64,000 nucleotides of DNA from Streptomyces pactum (GTDB lineage: Bacteria; Actinomycetota; Actinomycetes; Streptomycetales; Streptomycetaceae). Positions within the stretch are counted from its first letter, which is position 1, and each line of letters starts with the position of its first letter. The notes under the pieces are model-generated. The model was not told the origin of the DNA and did no database searches. It saw nothing but the letters and a program-made list of their open reading frames with translations. Both the position numbers and the translations under genes were made by a program. This document shows positions 8,189-15,738 of the stretch, piece after piece. Where the stretch lies: assembly GCF_016031615.1 (NCBI RefSeq), contig NZ_JACYXC010000001.1, forward strand, positions 3,658,001-3,722,000. Reading direction: 5' to 3'.

Positions 8189-8914
8189 ATGACGACGGTC
8201 ACCACCCGCACGGTCGCGTATCCGGCCGACGGCCTGACGATGCTCGGGCACCTCGCACTCCCCGCCGGCACCGGGCCCCGGCCCGCGGTCCTGCTCGGCC
8301 CCGAAGGGCCCGGCCTCAACGACGTGCAGCGCCACCGCGCCGATGCCCTCGCCGAACTCGGCTATGTGGCGCTCGCCTTCGACCTCCACGGCGGACGCTG
8401 GTTCACCGACCCCCAGGAGATGCTGGCGCGGGTGACCCCGCTGCTCGCCGACCCCGACCGGATGCGGGACATCGGCCACGCGGCACTCGACGTCCTGCGG
8501 GCCGAACCCCGTACCGATCCCGACCGGATCGCCGCCATCGGCTACGGCACCGGAGGCGCCATCGCCCTGGAGCTGGGGCGGGCCGGCGTCGACCTGCGCG
8601 CGATCGGCACGGTCAACGCGGTGACCACCGGCCGACCGGGCGAGGCCGCCCGCATCCGGTGTCCCGTGTGGGCCGGGGTCGGCTCGGAGGACCCGATCAT
8701 GCCTCCCGAGCAACGCGAGGCCTTCACCGCCGAGATGCAGGCCGCCGGCGTGGACTGGCGTCTGGTGGTCTACGGCGGCGCGGAGCACGCCTTCCACCAT
8801 CCCTCGGTCGAGCACACCGTGCTCCCCGGCGTGCGCCACCACCCGCTGCACGCCGAGCGGGCCTGGCGCGACATCGTCAACCTGCTCGCCGAATGTCTGC
8901 CCCTGACGGAGTGA
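8189..8914 (+). CDS. Dienelactone hydrolase family protein, nucleophile apparently replaced
   Basis: 241 residues with the alpha/beta-hydrolase fold of the dienelactone hydrolase family. The nucleophile elbow, normally G-x-C-x-G or G-x-S-x-G, reads IGYGTGGAIALELG, so the nucleophile position is glycine. The other triad members look present: an aspartate in GVGSEDPIM and a histidine in GGAEHAFHHP. If the elbow is aligned correctly the protein is not a normal serine/cysteine hydrolase and may be a binding protein or act differently. The start at 8189 follows a TACAGT box by 8 bases, which fits a leaderless mRNA. A start at 8141 would add residues without family match. Confidence 0.8.
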   Translation: MTTVTTRTVAYPADGLTMLGHLALPAGTGPRPAVLLGPEGPGLNDVQRHRADALAELGYVALAFDLHGGRWFTDPQEMLARVTPLLADPDRMRDIGHAALDVLRAEPRTDPDRIAAIGYGTGGAIALELGRAGVDLRAIGTVNAVTTGRPGEAARIRCPVWAGVGSEDPIMPPEQREAFTAEMQAAGVDWRLVVYGGAEHAFHHPSVEHTVLPGVRHHPLHAERAWRDIVNLLAECLPLTE

Positions 8915-8956
8915 GCCGCGCCCCGGCCACCGTCCTGGGCCCGTTTTACGGCCTTA

Positions 8957-8985
8957 GGCCGAAGGGCGTTCACCGCCCTTCGGCC
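8957..8985. terminator. Bidirectional hairpin terminator between convergent genes
   Basis: 12-bp perfect stem, 8957-8968 with 8974-8985, loop TTCAC. It lies 43 bases after the dienelactone-hydrolase-like gene and 50 bases before the end of the convergent VOC gene. Confidence 0.75.
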
Positions 8986-9034
8986 CGGACCCACAGGCCA
9001 GGACCGCTCCACCGAGCCCCCGCGGCCGGGCCGG

Positions 9035-9469
9035 TCAGTCCAGGCAGAACTCGTTGCCCTCGATGTCCCGCATCGTGATGCAGGACTCGTTCTCCTCATC
9101 GGCGGGCAGCAGCTCGCCGCGGACCGCGCCGAGCTCGACCAGGCGCGCGCACTCGGCTTCGAGTGCGGCGAGGCGCTCCTCACCCACGAGCCCGGTGCCG
9201 ACCCGCACGTCGAGATGGACGCGGTTCTTGACGACCTTGCCCTCGGGAACCCGCTGGAAGTACAGCCGCGGCCCCACCCCCGTGGGGTCGGCGCAGGCGA
9301 AGTCCGCGTCCCGGCGCTCGGGCGGCAGCGAGTCGTTGTACTCGTCCCAGCCGGCGAAACCCTCCGGCGGCGGTGGCACGACGTATCCCAGCACCTCACA
9401 CCAGAAGCGGGCGAGACGCTCGGGTTCCGCACAGTCGAAGGTGACCTGTACCTTCCTGATCGCTGTCAT
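9035..9469 (-). CDS. VOC (glyoxalase/bleomycin resistance fold) family protein
   Basis: 144 residues with two beta-alpha-beta-beta-beta units. The first unit begins KVQVTFDCAEPERLARFWCEVLGY and the second NRVHLDVRVG, ending at RDIEGNEFCLD, the standard VOC end with its metal-ligand-type glutamate. This subgroup (glyoxalase-like, with a GWDEY segment) has no fixed function; members may be dioxygenases, lyases or binding proteins. It stands alone on the minus strand, convergent with its left neighbour across a terminator. The specific role cannot be inferred. Confidence 0.85.
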   Translation of the reverse strand: MTAIRKVQVTFDCAEPERLARFWCEVLGYVVPPPPEGFAGWDEYNDSLPPERRDADFACADPTGVGPRLYFQRVPEGKVVKNRVHLDVRVGTGLVGEERLAALEAECARLVELGAVRGELLPADEENESCITMRDIEGNEFCLD

Positions 9470-9785
9470 CGGCCCACCCTAGCGACGCCCGCCCCGGACC
9501 GTCACCGCCCCGCCGCCGAGCGGGCGCCGTAAGTCCCCCGTACCCCGGCCGGTGTTCCCCCGCGCTCGCGGCGGCGCTCCTGTAGGCTCTCGCCGCTCTT
9601 GCCATTAAGCGTTGCGTTGACCGGCGATTTTTCGGGCTGCCTCACGCTGTTCCCACCTGCTCCTGTCTCAGGGCGGCTGGCATTTCCTCGCGGCTGGCAT
9701 CAGAAGTCAGGGCGGACTCGTTCTTCGGCAAGCGGTGAACTTACGATTGCGCGGCCTCGAAGGCTCCTCGCAGCTGGTCGCAGGC
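9470..9785. other. Intergenic region of lower GC
   Basis: 316 bases. From about 9595 onward the base composition falls clearly below that of the surroundings and continues so through the small gene at 9786-10121. No tRNA cloverleaf, terminal repeat or coding frame was recognised. It might be the remnant of a transferred segment. Confidence 0.35.
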
Positions 9786-10121
9786 TCATGGCATGGGGGT
9801 GAATCCCGCTGATTGGTCGAGCATGAAGGGTGTCCCAGCGCTCGTCGGATTCCAGCCCTGCGCTCGTGCCTCGCGGATGCTCGCGGCGACGTCAGCCGGC
9901 CGGATGGGCTCTGCCTCGACGTCGAACCAGTTGCTGGGATGCGGCTGCCCACTGGTGACGACCAAGGTCGTGCCGGGCTGGTCGGCACCGGCGATTTCCA
10001 CCGCGAAAGTCAGCGGCATCCAGCACAGCCCTTGCATGTAGGAGGGCTTCCTGCGGATTCGCCAGCGGTACTCGGTCTCGTCGACGGTGATCCGTCGGGA
10101 CCTCTTTTTGTTCAGCGCCAT
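9786..10121 (-). CDS. Hypothetical protein, 111 residues
   Basis: Not recognised with confidence. The start at 10121 is chosen because an AGGGGGCG stretch precedes the ATG; a longer frame to 10238 lacks such support. The N-terminus is strongly basic (LNKKRSRRITVDETEYRWRIRRKPSY), the middle looks like beta-strands (LTFAVEIAGAD, TTLVVTSGQPHPSNW), and the end contains ADVAASIREARAQGWNP, a helix typical of small actinobacterial stand-alone proteins. No membrane segment or signal peptide. Codon choice is less GC-biased than in neighbours, suggesting recent acquisition or an accessory role, perhaps of the immunity-protein type. That last idea is only a guess. Confidence 0.55.
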   Translation of the reverse strand: MALNKKRSRRITVDETEYRWRIRRKPSYMQGLCWMPLTFAVEIAGADQPGTTLVVTSGQPHPSNWFDVEAEPIRPADVAASIREARAQGWNPTSAGTPFMLDQSAGFTPMP

Positions 10122-10247
10122 CACGCCCCCTCTCCCGTCTCGGACTGTAATGCCCCGTCCTTGACCCGTCCCCTGATATTCCTGACGGCAGCTACGACCC
10201 CAGCCTGAGATCAGGACACGAAATCTGAGGCCCTGCAAACCCGCCGG

Positions 10248-12767
10248 TCAGGTCTGGGCCATGTCCACGAAGCGGGAGTAGTGGCCCTGGAAGGCGACCG
10301 TGATCGTGGCGGTCGGGCCGTTGCGGTGCTTGGCGACGATCAGGTCGGCCTCGCCCGCGCGGGGCGACTCCTTCTCGTAGGCGTCCTCGCGGTGGAGCAG
10401 GATGACCATGTCGGCGTCCTGCTCGATGGAGCCGGACTCGCGGAGGTCCGACACCATCGGCTTCTTGTCGGTGCGCTGTTCGGGGCCTCGGTTCAGCTGC
10501 GAGAGCGCGATCACCGGCACCTCCAGCTCCTTGGCGAGCAGCTTGAGGTTTCGTGACATGTCGGAGACCTCCTGCTGTCTGCTCTCGGGCCGGCGGGCGC
10601 CGCCGGACTGCATCAGCTGGAGGTAGTCGATGACGACCAGCTGGAGGTCGTTGCGCTGCTTCAGGCGGCGGCACTTGGCGCGGATCTCCATCATCGACAG
10701 GTTCGGGGAATCGTCGATGTAGAGCGGCGCGGCCGACACGTCCGGCATCCGGCGGGCGAGCCGGGTCCAGTCCTCGTCGGTCATGCTGCCGGAGCGCATG
10801 TGGTGCAGCGCCACCCGCGCCTCGGCGGAGAGCAGTCGCATGGCGATCTCGTTGCGCCCCATCTCCAGCGAGAAGATGACGCTGGGCAGGTTGTTCTTGA
10901 TCGACGCCGCCCGGGCGAAGTCGAGCGCCAGGGTGGAGTTGTGTGTCGGCACCATCGCCCGGGTGGCCAGGTACAGGTGGTCGGGGTTGTCCACCTGGAC
11001 GCAACGGACCGGGACACCGGCGACCGGCCGCACCGCGGTGATCACGCGCCGCCGGGGGGCCTCCGCGCGCTGCAGCTCGGCGTGGGCGCGCCGGTTCCGC
11101 TCCGTCCCGAAGACGTCGCCGTCCGGGGTGAACGTCACGGTGTACGCGGCGGACCCGCCGTCCGCCCCATCCGGTGCCTTCGGGGCGGAGCAGCGGTGGC
11201 CGAGGCTGACGACCAGCTCGTGGAACCCCTCGGCGAGCTCCCGCCCGGCGGTGAACCGCACCGCCCCGCCGTCCAGGACCGTGCCGCGGCTGTCCAGGAG
11301 TCCGGTGAGCAGCTCCCGGCGCTGGGCGGCGGAGGCACGGAGGTACTCCTGCGGCACCCGCCCGGTCCCCGGCGCAGCCAGGGCACTCAGCCGCGCCCGG
11401 AGATGCTCCGGCACGGCCGGCACCGCCCCGGTGCCGGCCCCGGAGGACGGCCCGGCCGCGGCATCGGTCCGGCCGCCCCCGGTGCGCGCGTCCGCACCGT
11501 CGATGGCCTCCCCCTCCGCGCGCCGGAGCACCTCGGGGTCGGTCAGGCCGTCGCCCAGCCAGGCGCCGAGTGTGTAAGGCGGCACCGGCAGGTCCCGGTG
11601 CGGGAGGTCCAGCGGGGCCGCGTTGGGCACCGCGGGGTTGCCGCCCCGGCCGGCGGCGGGTGCGCGCAGCACCGCGGCGAGCTGCTCGGTGGTCAGCACC
11701 GGTCCGGGGGCCGCCAGGCCGGCGGACGCCCCGCCCGGGGCGGGGGCGTCGGTGAGCCACTGGTGGTCCGCGTCGGCGACCACGGTGGTGCCGTCGTCGA
11801 AGACGATCTCGTAGCACGGCCGTCCGGTCATCACGTCGGTGGCCGCCACCACCCGGGTGGGCCTGCCCGCGGCGTCGAGCAGCTGGTCGCCGGGGCGCAC
11901 CTCGCCCATGGTGGTCCAGCCCGTCGGGGTGGGCAGCGGCGTGTCCAGGGCGAGTGCCTTACCCATCGCCGGACGGGCCGCGATCACGATCATCTGGCCG
12001 GGGTGGAGGCCGTTGGTGAGCGAGTCCAGGTCGGTGAACCCGGTGGGAACGCCGGACATCTGGCCGCTGCGGGAGCCGATCGCCTCGATCTCGTCGAGCG
12101 CGCCCTCCATGATGTCGCCGAGCGGCAGGTAGTCCTCGCTGGTGCGCTGCTCGGTGACCGCGTAGATCTCCGCCTGCGCCTTGTTCACGATCTCGTCGAC
12201 GTCGCCGTCGGCCGCGTATCCCATCTGGGTGATGCGGGTGCCCGCCTCGACCAGCCGCCGCAGCACCGCCCGCTCGTGGACGATCTCCGCGTAGTACTCG
12301 GCGTTGGCGGCGGTGGGGACGGACTGGACCAGCGTGTGCAGGTAGGAGGCGCCACCCACCCGGGCCAGCTCGCCGCGCCGGGTCAGCTCCGCGGCGACCG
12401 TGATGGGGTCGGCCGGCTCGCCCTTGGCGTAGAGGTCGAGGATGGCCTGGTAGACGGTCTCGTGGGCGGGCCGGTAGAAGTCGTTGCCCTTGAGCACCTC
12501 GACGACGTCGGCGATCGCGTCCTTGGACAGCAGCATGCCGCCGAGCACCGACTGCTCCGCGTCCAGGTCCTGCGGCGGCACCCGCTCGAACCCCGGACCG
12601 TCCCAGCCCCCGTCCTCGCCGTCCGGGGCGTCGCCGGACCCACGCTCACGCCGGGGCCCGCCGTCGAAGGACGGACGGCCGTCGCCACGGCGGTGCCGCG
12701 GGGCCGGGAGCCGGTCACCGGGTCCGCTGTCCGCCCACGGGTCGTCCAGGGGCTCGGGCATGCTCAA
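10248..12767 (-). CDS. dnaB: Replicative DNA helicase DnaB, interrupted by an in-frame intein
   Basis: 839-residue precursor. The hexameric helicase unwinds DNA ahead of the polymerase. Residues about 1-60 are a variable, acidic/Arg-rich leader; the N-terminal DnaB domain starts near VPPQDLDAEQSVLGGML (about 63) and the RecA-like domain near 235. Walker A is split: ARPAMGK270, then 340 foreign residues, then S611-TLALDF. Downstream are the Walker B region VVIDYLQLM and the arginine-finger region SQLNRGPEQR. After splicing the product is 499 residues, normal for actinobacterial DnaB. TTG at 12767 is preferred to ATG at 12761: AGGAGG is 7 bases from the TTG but 13 from the ATG. Two DnaA boxes lie 190-280 bases upstream. 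Confidence 0.96.
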   Translation of the reverse strand: MSMPEPLDDPWADSGPGDRLPAPRHRRGDGRPSFDGGPRRERGSGDAPDGEDGGWDGPGFERVPPQDLDAEQSVLGGMLLSKDAIADVVEVLKGNDFYRPAHETVYQAILDLYAKGEPADPITVAAELTRRGELARVGGASYLHTLVQSVPTAANAEYYAEIVHERAVLRRLVEAGTRITQMGYAADGDVDEIVNKAQAEIYAVTEQRTSEDYLPLGDIMEGALDEIEAIGSRSGQMSGVPTGFTDLDSLTNGLHPGQMIVIAARPAMGKALALDTPLPTPTGWTTMGEVRPGDQLLDAAGRPTRVVAATDVMTGRPCYEIVFDDGTTVVADADHQWLTDAPAPGGASAGLAAPGPVLTTEQLAAVLRAPAAGRGGNPAVPNAAPLDLPHRDLPVPPYTLGAWLGDGLTDPEVLRRAEGEAIDGADARTGGGRTDAAAGPSSGAGTGAVPAVPEHLRARLSALAAPGTGRVPQEYLRASAAQRRELLTGLLDSRGTVLDGGAVRFTAGRELAEGFHELVVSLGHRCSAPKAPDGADGGSAAYTVTFTPDGDVFGTERNRRAHAELQRAEAPRRRVITAVRPVAGVPVRCVQVDNPDHLYLATRAMVPTHNSTLALDFARAASIKNNLPSVIFSLEMGRNEIAMRLLSAEARVALHHMRSGSMTDEDWTRLARRMPDVSAAPLYIDDSPNLSMMEIRAKCRRLKQRNDLQLVVIDYLQLMQSGGARRPESRQQEVSDMSRNLKLLAKELEVPVIALSQLNRGPEQRTDKKPMVSDLRESGSIEQDADMVILLHREDAYEKESPRAGEADLIVAKHRNGPTATITVAFQGHYSRFVDMAQT
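10938..11957 (-). mobile_element. Class 3 intein in the DnaB P-loop, endonuclease decayed
   Basis: Encodes DnaB residues 271-610 (340 residues), inserted between Lys270 and Ser611 of the Walker A motif. Intein residue 1 is alanine (codon GCA), not Cys or Ser. The block N1 sequence LALDTPLPTPTGWTTMGEV is typical of DnaB inteins. The end is VPTHN with the canonical His-Asn, and Ser is the +1 residue. A tryptophan follows the block B histidine (H65-Q-W67), block F has a cysteine (RC319VQVD) and block G a threonine (T338): the W-C-T signature of class 3 inteins, in which the block F cysteine starts splicing. The LAGLIDADG endonuclease is degenerate: the first motif GAWLGDG keeps its Asp136, the second reads GLLDSRG with Arg224 in the acid position, and a Gly/Ala-rich stretch lies between them. 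Confidence 0.93.
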
Positions 12768-12960
12768 CCCGCCACCTCCTCCCGTCCGCGGCGCGGACTT
12801 CGCGGTGCCCCTTCTTCATACGGCACGGCACTGACAACTGGGGGCGCTCGGCTCCGGTCACAGCTCCGGCAGGAGCCCTGTCGCGGCTCCGGCGGGAGCC
12901 CCTGGCGAAGCGGCGGGCGCCGCACCACGGTAGGGCCCCGGGGGCCGTCCGCCAATCTGG

Positions 12961-13049
12961 TTATCCACAGGCCATGTGGACGAAGGGGCGCTTCCTGTGG
13001 AGAACGCCGCCGAAGCTGTGCACGACACGGGGGAAACCACTGTGGACAA
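12961..13049. promoter_or_regulatory. Pair of DnaA boxes upstream of dnaB
   Basis: Forward box TTATCCACA (12961-12969) and reverse box TGTGGACAA (13041-13049). The second is identical to the preferred streptomycete 9-mer. They could let DnaA control dnaB or titrate DnaA near the origin. Confidence 0.6.
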
Positions 13050-13200
13050 CCCCACACCTGCCCGTCGACCACCGCCCTGACCTGCGCATTTACCATCCAG
13101 AGGCTGTGGGGAAGAAAAACTTCCCCAGCCGGCTCAAGATCGCGACAAACGGCACAGAGAAGATCACTGCCCGCTACGCGATGTAAGGGCCACACTCCAG

Positions 13201-13230
13201 TTGTGTCTCTTACCTGTGGAAGATTAGATT
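13201..13230 (+). promoter_or_regulatory. Promoter of the MATE transporter gene
   Basis: -35 TTGTGT at 13201-13206, 18-base spacer, -10 TAGATT at 13225-13230. The ATG at 13237 is 6 bases further, so transcription probably starts at the start codon (leaderless). Confidence 0.6.
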
Positions 13231-13236
13231 GATGGC

Positions 13237-14601
13237 ATGACACAGGCCACCGAGCACGCCCCGAAGGACCTGGACCCCACCTCCCGCGCCGCACGCCGCG
13301 GCCACGACCGCGAGATCATCGCGCTGGCCCTGCCGGCCTTCGCCGCGCTGGTCGCCGAGCCGCTCTTCGTCATGGTGGACAGCGCCGTGGTGGGCCATCT
13401 GGGCACCCCGCAGCTCGCCGGCCTCGGGGTGGCCGCCGCCCTGCTCACCACCGCCGTCAACGTCTTCGTCTTCCTCGCCTACGCCACCACCGCCGCGGTC
13501 GCCCGCCGGGTCGGAGCGGGCGACCTCCCCGGCGCCGTGCGGCAGGGAATGGACGGCGTCTGGCTCGCGCTCCTCCTCGGCGCCGCGCTGGTGGCCGTCG
13601 TCCTGCCCACCGCGCCGGCGCTCGTCGATCTCTTCGGTGCCTCCGCCACGGCGGCCCCGCACGCGGTGACCTATCTGCGGATCAGCTCGCTCGGCATCCC
13701 CGCGATGCTCGTGGTGCTGGCCGCCACCGGTGTCCTGCGCGGTCTCCAGGACACCCGCACCCCGCTGTACGTGGCGATCGGCGGCTTCACCGCCAACGCC
13801 GCGCTCAACGTCACGCTGGTGTACGGCGCCGGGCTGGGCATCGCCGGCTCCGCCTGGGGCACCGTGATCGCGCAGGCCGCCATGGCCGCCGCGTACCTGC
13901 TCGTCGTGGTGCGCGGCGCCCGCCGGCACGGCGCCTCGCTCCGCCCCGACCCGGCGGGCATACGCGCCTGCGCCCAGGCCGGGGTCCCGCTGCTGGTCCG
14001 CACCCTCTCGCTGCGGGCCATCCTGATGGTGGCCACCGCGGTCGCCGCCCGGCTCGGCGACGCCGATGTCGCGGCCCACCAGATCATCCTCACCCTGTGG
14101 AGCCTGCTCGCCTTCGCCCTGGACGCCATCGCCATCGCCGGCCAGGCCATCATCGGCCGCTACCTGGGCGCCGGGGACCGGGCCGGGGCGCAGGCGGCGT
14201 GCCGCCGGATGCTCCGGTGGGGCATCGTCTCCGGGGTGGTGCTCGGACTGCTGGTGGTGGCCACCCGCCCGCTGTTCATCCCGCTGTTCACCTCGGACGG
14301 GTCGGTCCACGACGCCCTGCTGCCCGCCCTGCTGGTGGTGGCGGTCACCCAGCCGGTGGCGGGCGTGGTCTTCGTCCTCGACGGCGTGCTGATGGGTGCC
14401 GGTGACGGGCCCTACCTCGCCTGGGCCATGATCGCCACCCTCGCGGTCTTCGCCCCGGTCGCCCTGCTGGTCCCCGTACTGGGCGGCGGACTCACCGCCC
14501 TGTGGTGGGCGATGGCGCTGATGATGACGGTCCGGATGGCCACCCTGTGGCTCCGCACCCGGTCCGGCCGGTGGATCGTCACCGGCGCCGTCCGTTCCTG
14601 A
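13237..14601 (+). CDS. MATE family efflux transporter (DinF-like)
   Basis: 454 residues in twelve hydrophobic helices arranged as two six-helix halves. The first half starts with IIALALPAFAALVAEPLFVMVDSAVVGHLG, which carries the MATE hallmark PLFxxxDxxxVGHLG, and the second with AGVPLLVRTLSLRAILMVATAVAARLGDADVAAHQI, with the matching AAHQI signature. It exports cationic drugs or metabolites against sodium or protons across the cytoplasmic membrane. It is divergent from dnaB and probably expressed from a leaderless mRNA. Substrate unknown; the DinF-type branch is an inference from the signatures. Confidence 0.92.
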   Translation: MTQATEHAPKDLDPTSRAARRGHDREIIALALPAFAALVAEPLFVMVDSAVVGHLGTPQLAGLGVAAALLTTAVNVFVFLAYATTAAVARRVGAGDLPGAVRQGMDGVWLALLLGAALVAVVLPTAPALVDLFGASATAAPHAVTYLRISSLGIPAMLVVLAATGVLRGLQDTRTPLYVAIGGFTANAALNVTLVYGAGLGIAGSAWGTVIAQAAMAAAYLLVVVRGARRHGASLRPDPAGIRACAQAGVPLLVRTLSLRAILMVATAVAARLGDADVAAHQIILTLWSLLAFALDAIAIAGQAIIGRYLGAGDRAGAQAACRRMLRWGIVSGVVLGLLVVATRPLFIPLFTSDGSVHDALLPALLVVAVTQPVAGVVFVLDGVLMGAGDGPYLAWAMIATLAVFAPVALLVPVLGGGLTALWWAMALMMTVRMATLWLRTRSGRWIVTGAVRS

Positions 14602-14772
14602 CCTGAGGCCACCGGACACACCCGGCGGTGCCGCCGGCGCCGTCCTGGGTGCCGCGCCCGGGTCCATCCGGCCGATCCGGCCGGTAAGGGTCACCGCCGG
14701 CCCGCCCGGACCCGGCGCCCCGGGGATACCGAAGGGTCGGGAACACCGCGGGACCGGCGCCGCGGAAATGCC

Positions 14773-14817
14773 GGAGGGGCCGGGCCCCGGTCTCGCCGAC
14801 CGGGTCCCGGCCCCTCC
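14773..14817 (-). terminator. Terminator of the rpsF-ssb-rpsR-rplI operon
   Basis: 20-bp stem with one mismatch, 14773-14792 with 14798-14817, loop TCGCC, placed 62 bases after the rplI stop. It may also stop transcription coming from the MATE gene, which is convergent. Confidence 0.8.
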
Positions 14818-14878
14818 TTCACTCCTGGCCGCAGCCGGAGCATGACGTTCGCTCCCGCCGCGGCCGGAGCGTACGGCG

Positions 14879-15325
14879 TCAGGCCGCGACGACCTCGATG
14901 CCGACCTTCGCGGCGACCTCGGGGTGCAGACGCACGGACACCTGGTGCGCGCCCAGGGTCTTGATCGGGGCGGTCACCTCGATCCGGCGCTTGTCCACGT
15001 CCGGACCACCGGCGGCCTTGATCGCGGAGGCGATGTCGGCCTGGGTGATGGAGCCGAAGAGGCGGCCGGCCTCGCCGGCGCGGGTGCTCAGGCTGACCTT
15101 GACGCCCTCAAGCTGAGCCTTGATCTCGTTGGCCTGCTCGATCGTGGCGATCTCGCGGATCTTGCGGGCGCGGCGGATCTGCTCGACGTCCTTCTCGCCA
15201 CCCTTGGTCCAGCGGATCGCGAAACCGCGCGGGACCAGGTAGTTGCGAGCGTAGCCGTCCTTGACGTCAACGACGTCACCTGCGGCACCGAGGCCGGAGA
15301 CCTCGTGGGTGAGGATGATCTTCAT
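14879..15325 (-). CDS. rplI: 50S ribosomal protein L9
   Basis: 148 residues, the normal length. The N-terminal RNA-binding domain MKIILTHEVSGLGAAGDVVDVKDGYARNYLVPRGFA matches the L9 signature (GxxGDxVxVKxGYARNYLxPxGxA) closely. A long connecting helix follows, then the C-terminal domain ending with VRLHPEVAAKVGIEVVAA. L9 stabilises the L1 stalk base and helps frame maintenance. It is the last gene of the minus-strand run rpsF-ssb-rpsR-rplI, 18 bases after rpsR, and is followed by a strong terminator. Confidence 0.98.
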   Translation of the reverse strand: MKIILTHEVSGLGAAGDVVDVKDGYARNYLVPRGFAIRWTKGGEKDVEQIRRARKIREIATIEQANEIKAQLEGVKVSLSTRAGEAGRLFGSITQADIASAIKAAGGPDVDKRRIEVTAPIKTLGAHQVSVRLHPEVAAKVGIEVVAA

Positions 15326-15343
15326 GTTTCGGTCACCCTTCCC

Positions 15344-15580
15344 TTAGCGCGCGGTGGAGGTGTAGGGCAGCAGCGCCATCTCACGGCTGTTCTTCACGGC
15401 CGTGGCGACGTCACGCTGGTGCTGGGTGCAGTTGCCGGTGACCCGGCGGGCACGGATCTTGCCGCGGTCGGAGATGAACTTCCGCAGCAGGTTCGTGTCC
15501 TTGTAATCGACGTAGGAGATCTTCTCCTTGCAGAACACGCAAACCTTCTTCTTAGGCTTGCGAGCAGGCGGCTTCGCCAT
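15344..15580 (-). CDS. rpsR: 30S ribosomal protein S18 (zinc-type, C+ form)
   Basis: 78 residues. The core YKDTNLLRKFISDRGKIRARRVTG is the S18 signature. The N-terminal part contains CVFC, and a later Cys occurs in NCTQHQ, so this is the cysteine-containing, zinc-binding form. Actinobacteria often carry a second, cysteine-free S18 under Zur control elsewhere; none is in this window. It binds S6 (rpsF, same operon) on the platform of the 30S subunit. AGAGAGA lies about 6 bases upstream of the ATG. Confidence 0.97.
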   Translation of the reverse strand: MAKPPARKPKKKVCVFCKEKISYVDYKDTNLLRKFISDRGKIRARRVTGNCTQHQRDVATAVKNSREMALLPYTSTAR

Positions 15581-15662
15581 TGTCTCTCTCCAGTGTGATC
15601 AAGAAGTTTGTGCTGTCGCCCTGGCGACACCTGCCGGCCGTCGGCCCCGGCCCGCTCCCCGT

Positions 15663-15676
15663 GTTTCACGTGAAAC
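15663..15676. promoter_or_regulatory. parS centromere site
   Basis: Exact GTTTCACGTGAAAC in the gap between ssb and rpsR, inside the ribosomal operon. Its centre is 38 bp from the next copy. Confidence 0.93.
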
Positions 15677-15700
15677 GGCCCGATGCGCCGGACCCGGCCC

Positions 15701-15714
15701 GTTTCACGTGAAAC
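15701..15714. promoter_or_regulatory. parS centromere site
   Basis: Exact GTTTCACGTGAAAC, second copy in the ssb-rpsR gap, 25 bases after the ssb stop codon on the minus strand. Confidence 0.93.
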
Positions 15715-15738
15715 GGAACCGGCACGGCCCGGCAGGGA

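Larger units (their letters stand above)
12768..13236. other. Regulatory region between dnaB and the MATE gene, with DnaA boxes
   Basis: 469 bases between divergent genes. TTATCCACA at 12961-12969 and TGTGGACAA (reverse of TTGTCCACA) at 13041-13049 are DnaA-box sequences 72 bp apart. A short AT-richer stretch, 13085-13190, lies next to them. No believable gene is seen; a 70-codon frame at 12974 has no domain or codon support. Confidence 0.6.

Noticed and set aside
9535..9785. Possible tRNA or small RNA in the low-GC gap
   Set aside because: No cloverleaf or conserved RNA pattern could be built.
12974..13186. 70-codon plus-strand frame in the dnaB upstream region
   Set aside because: No ribosome site, no similarity, and it overlaps DnaA boxes.
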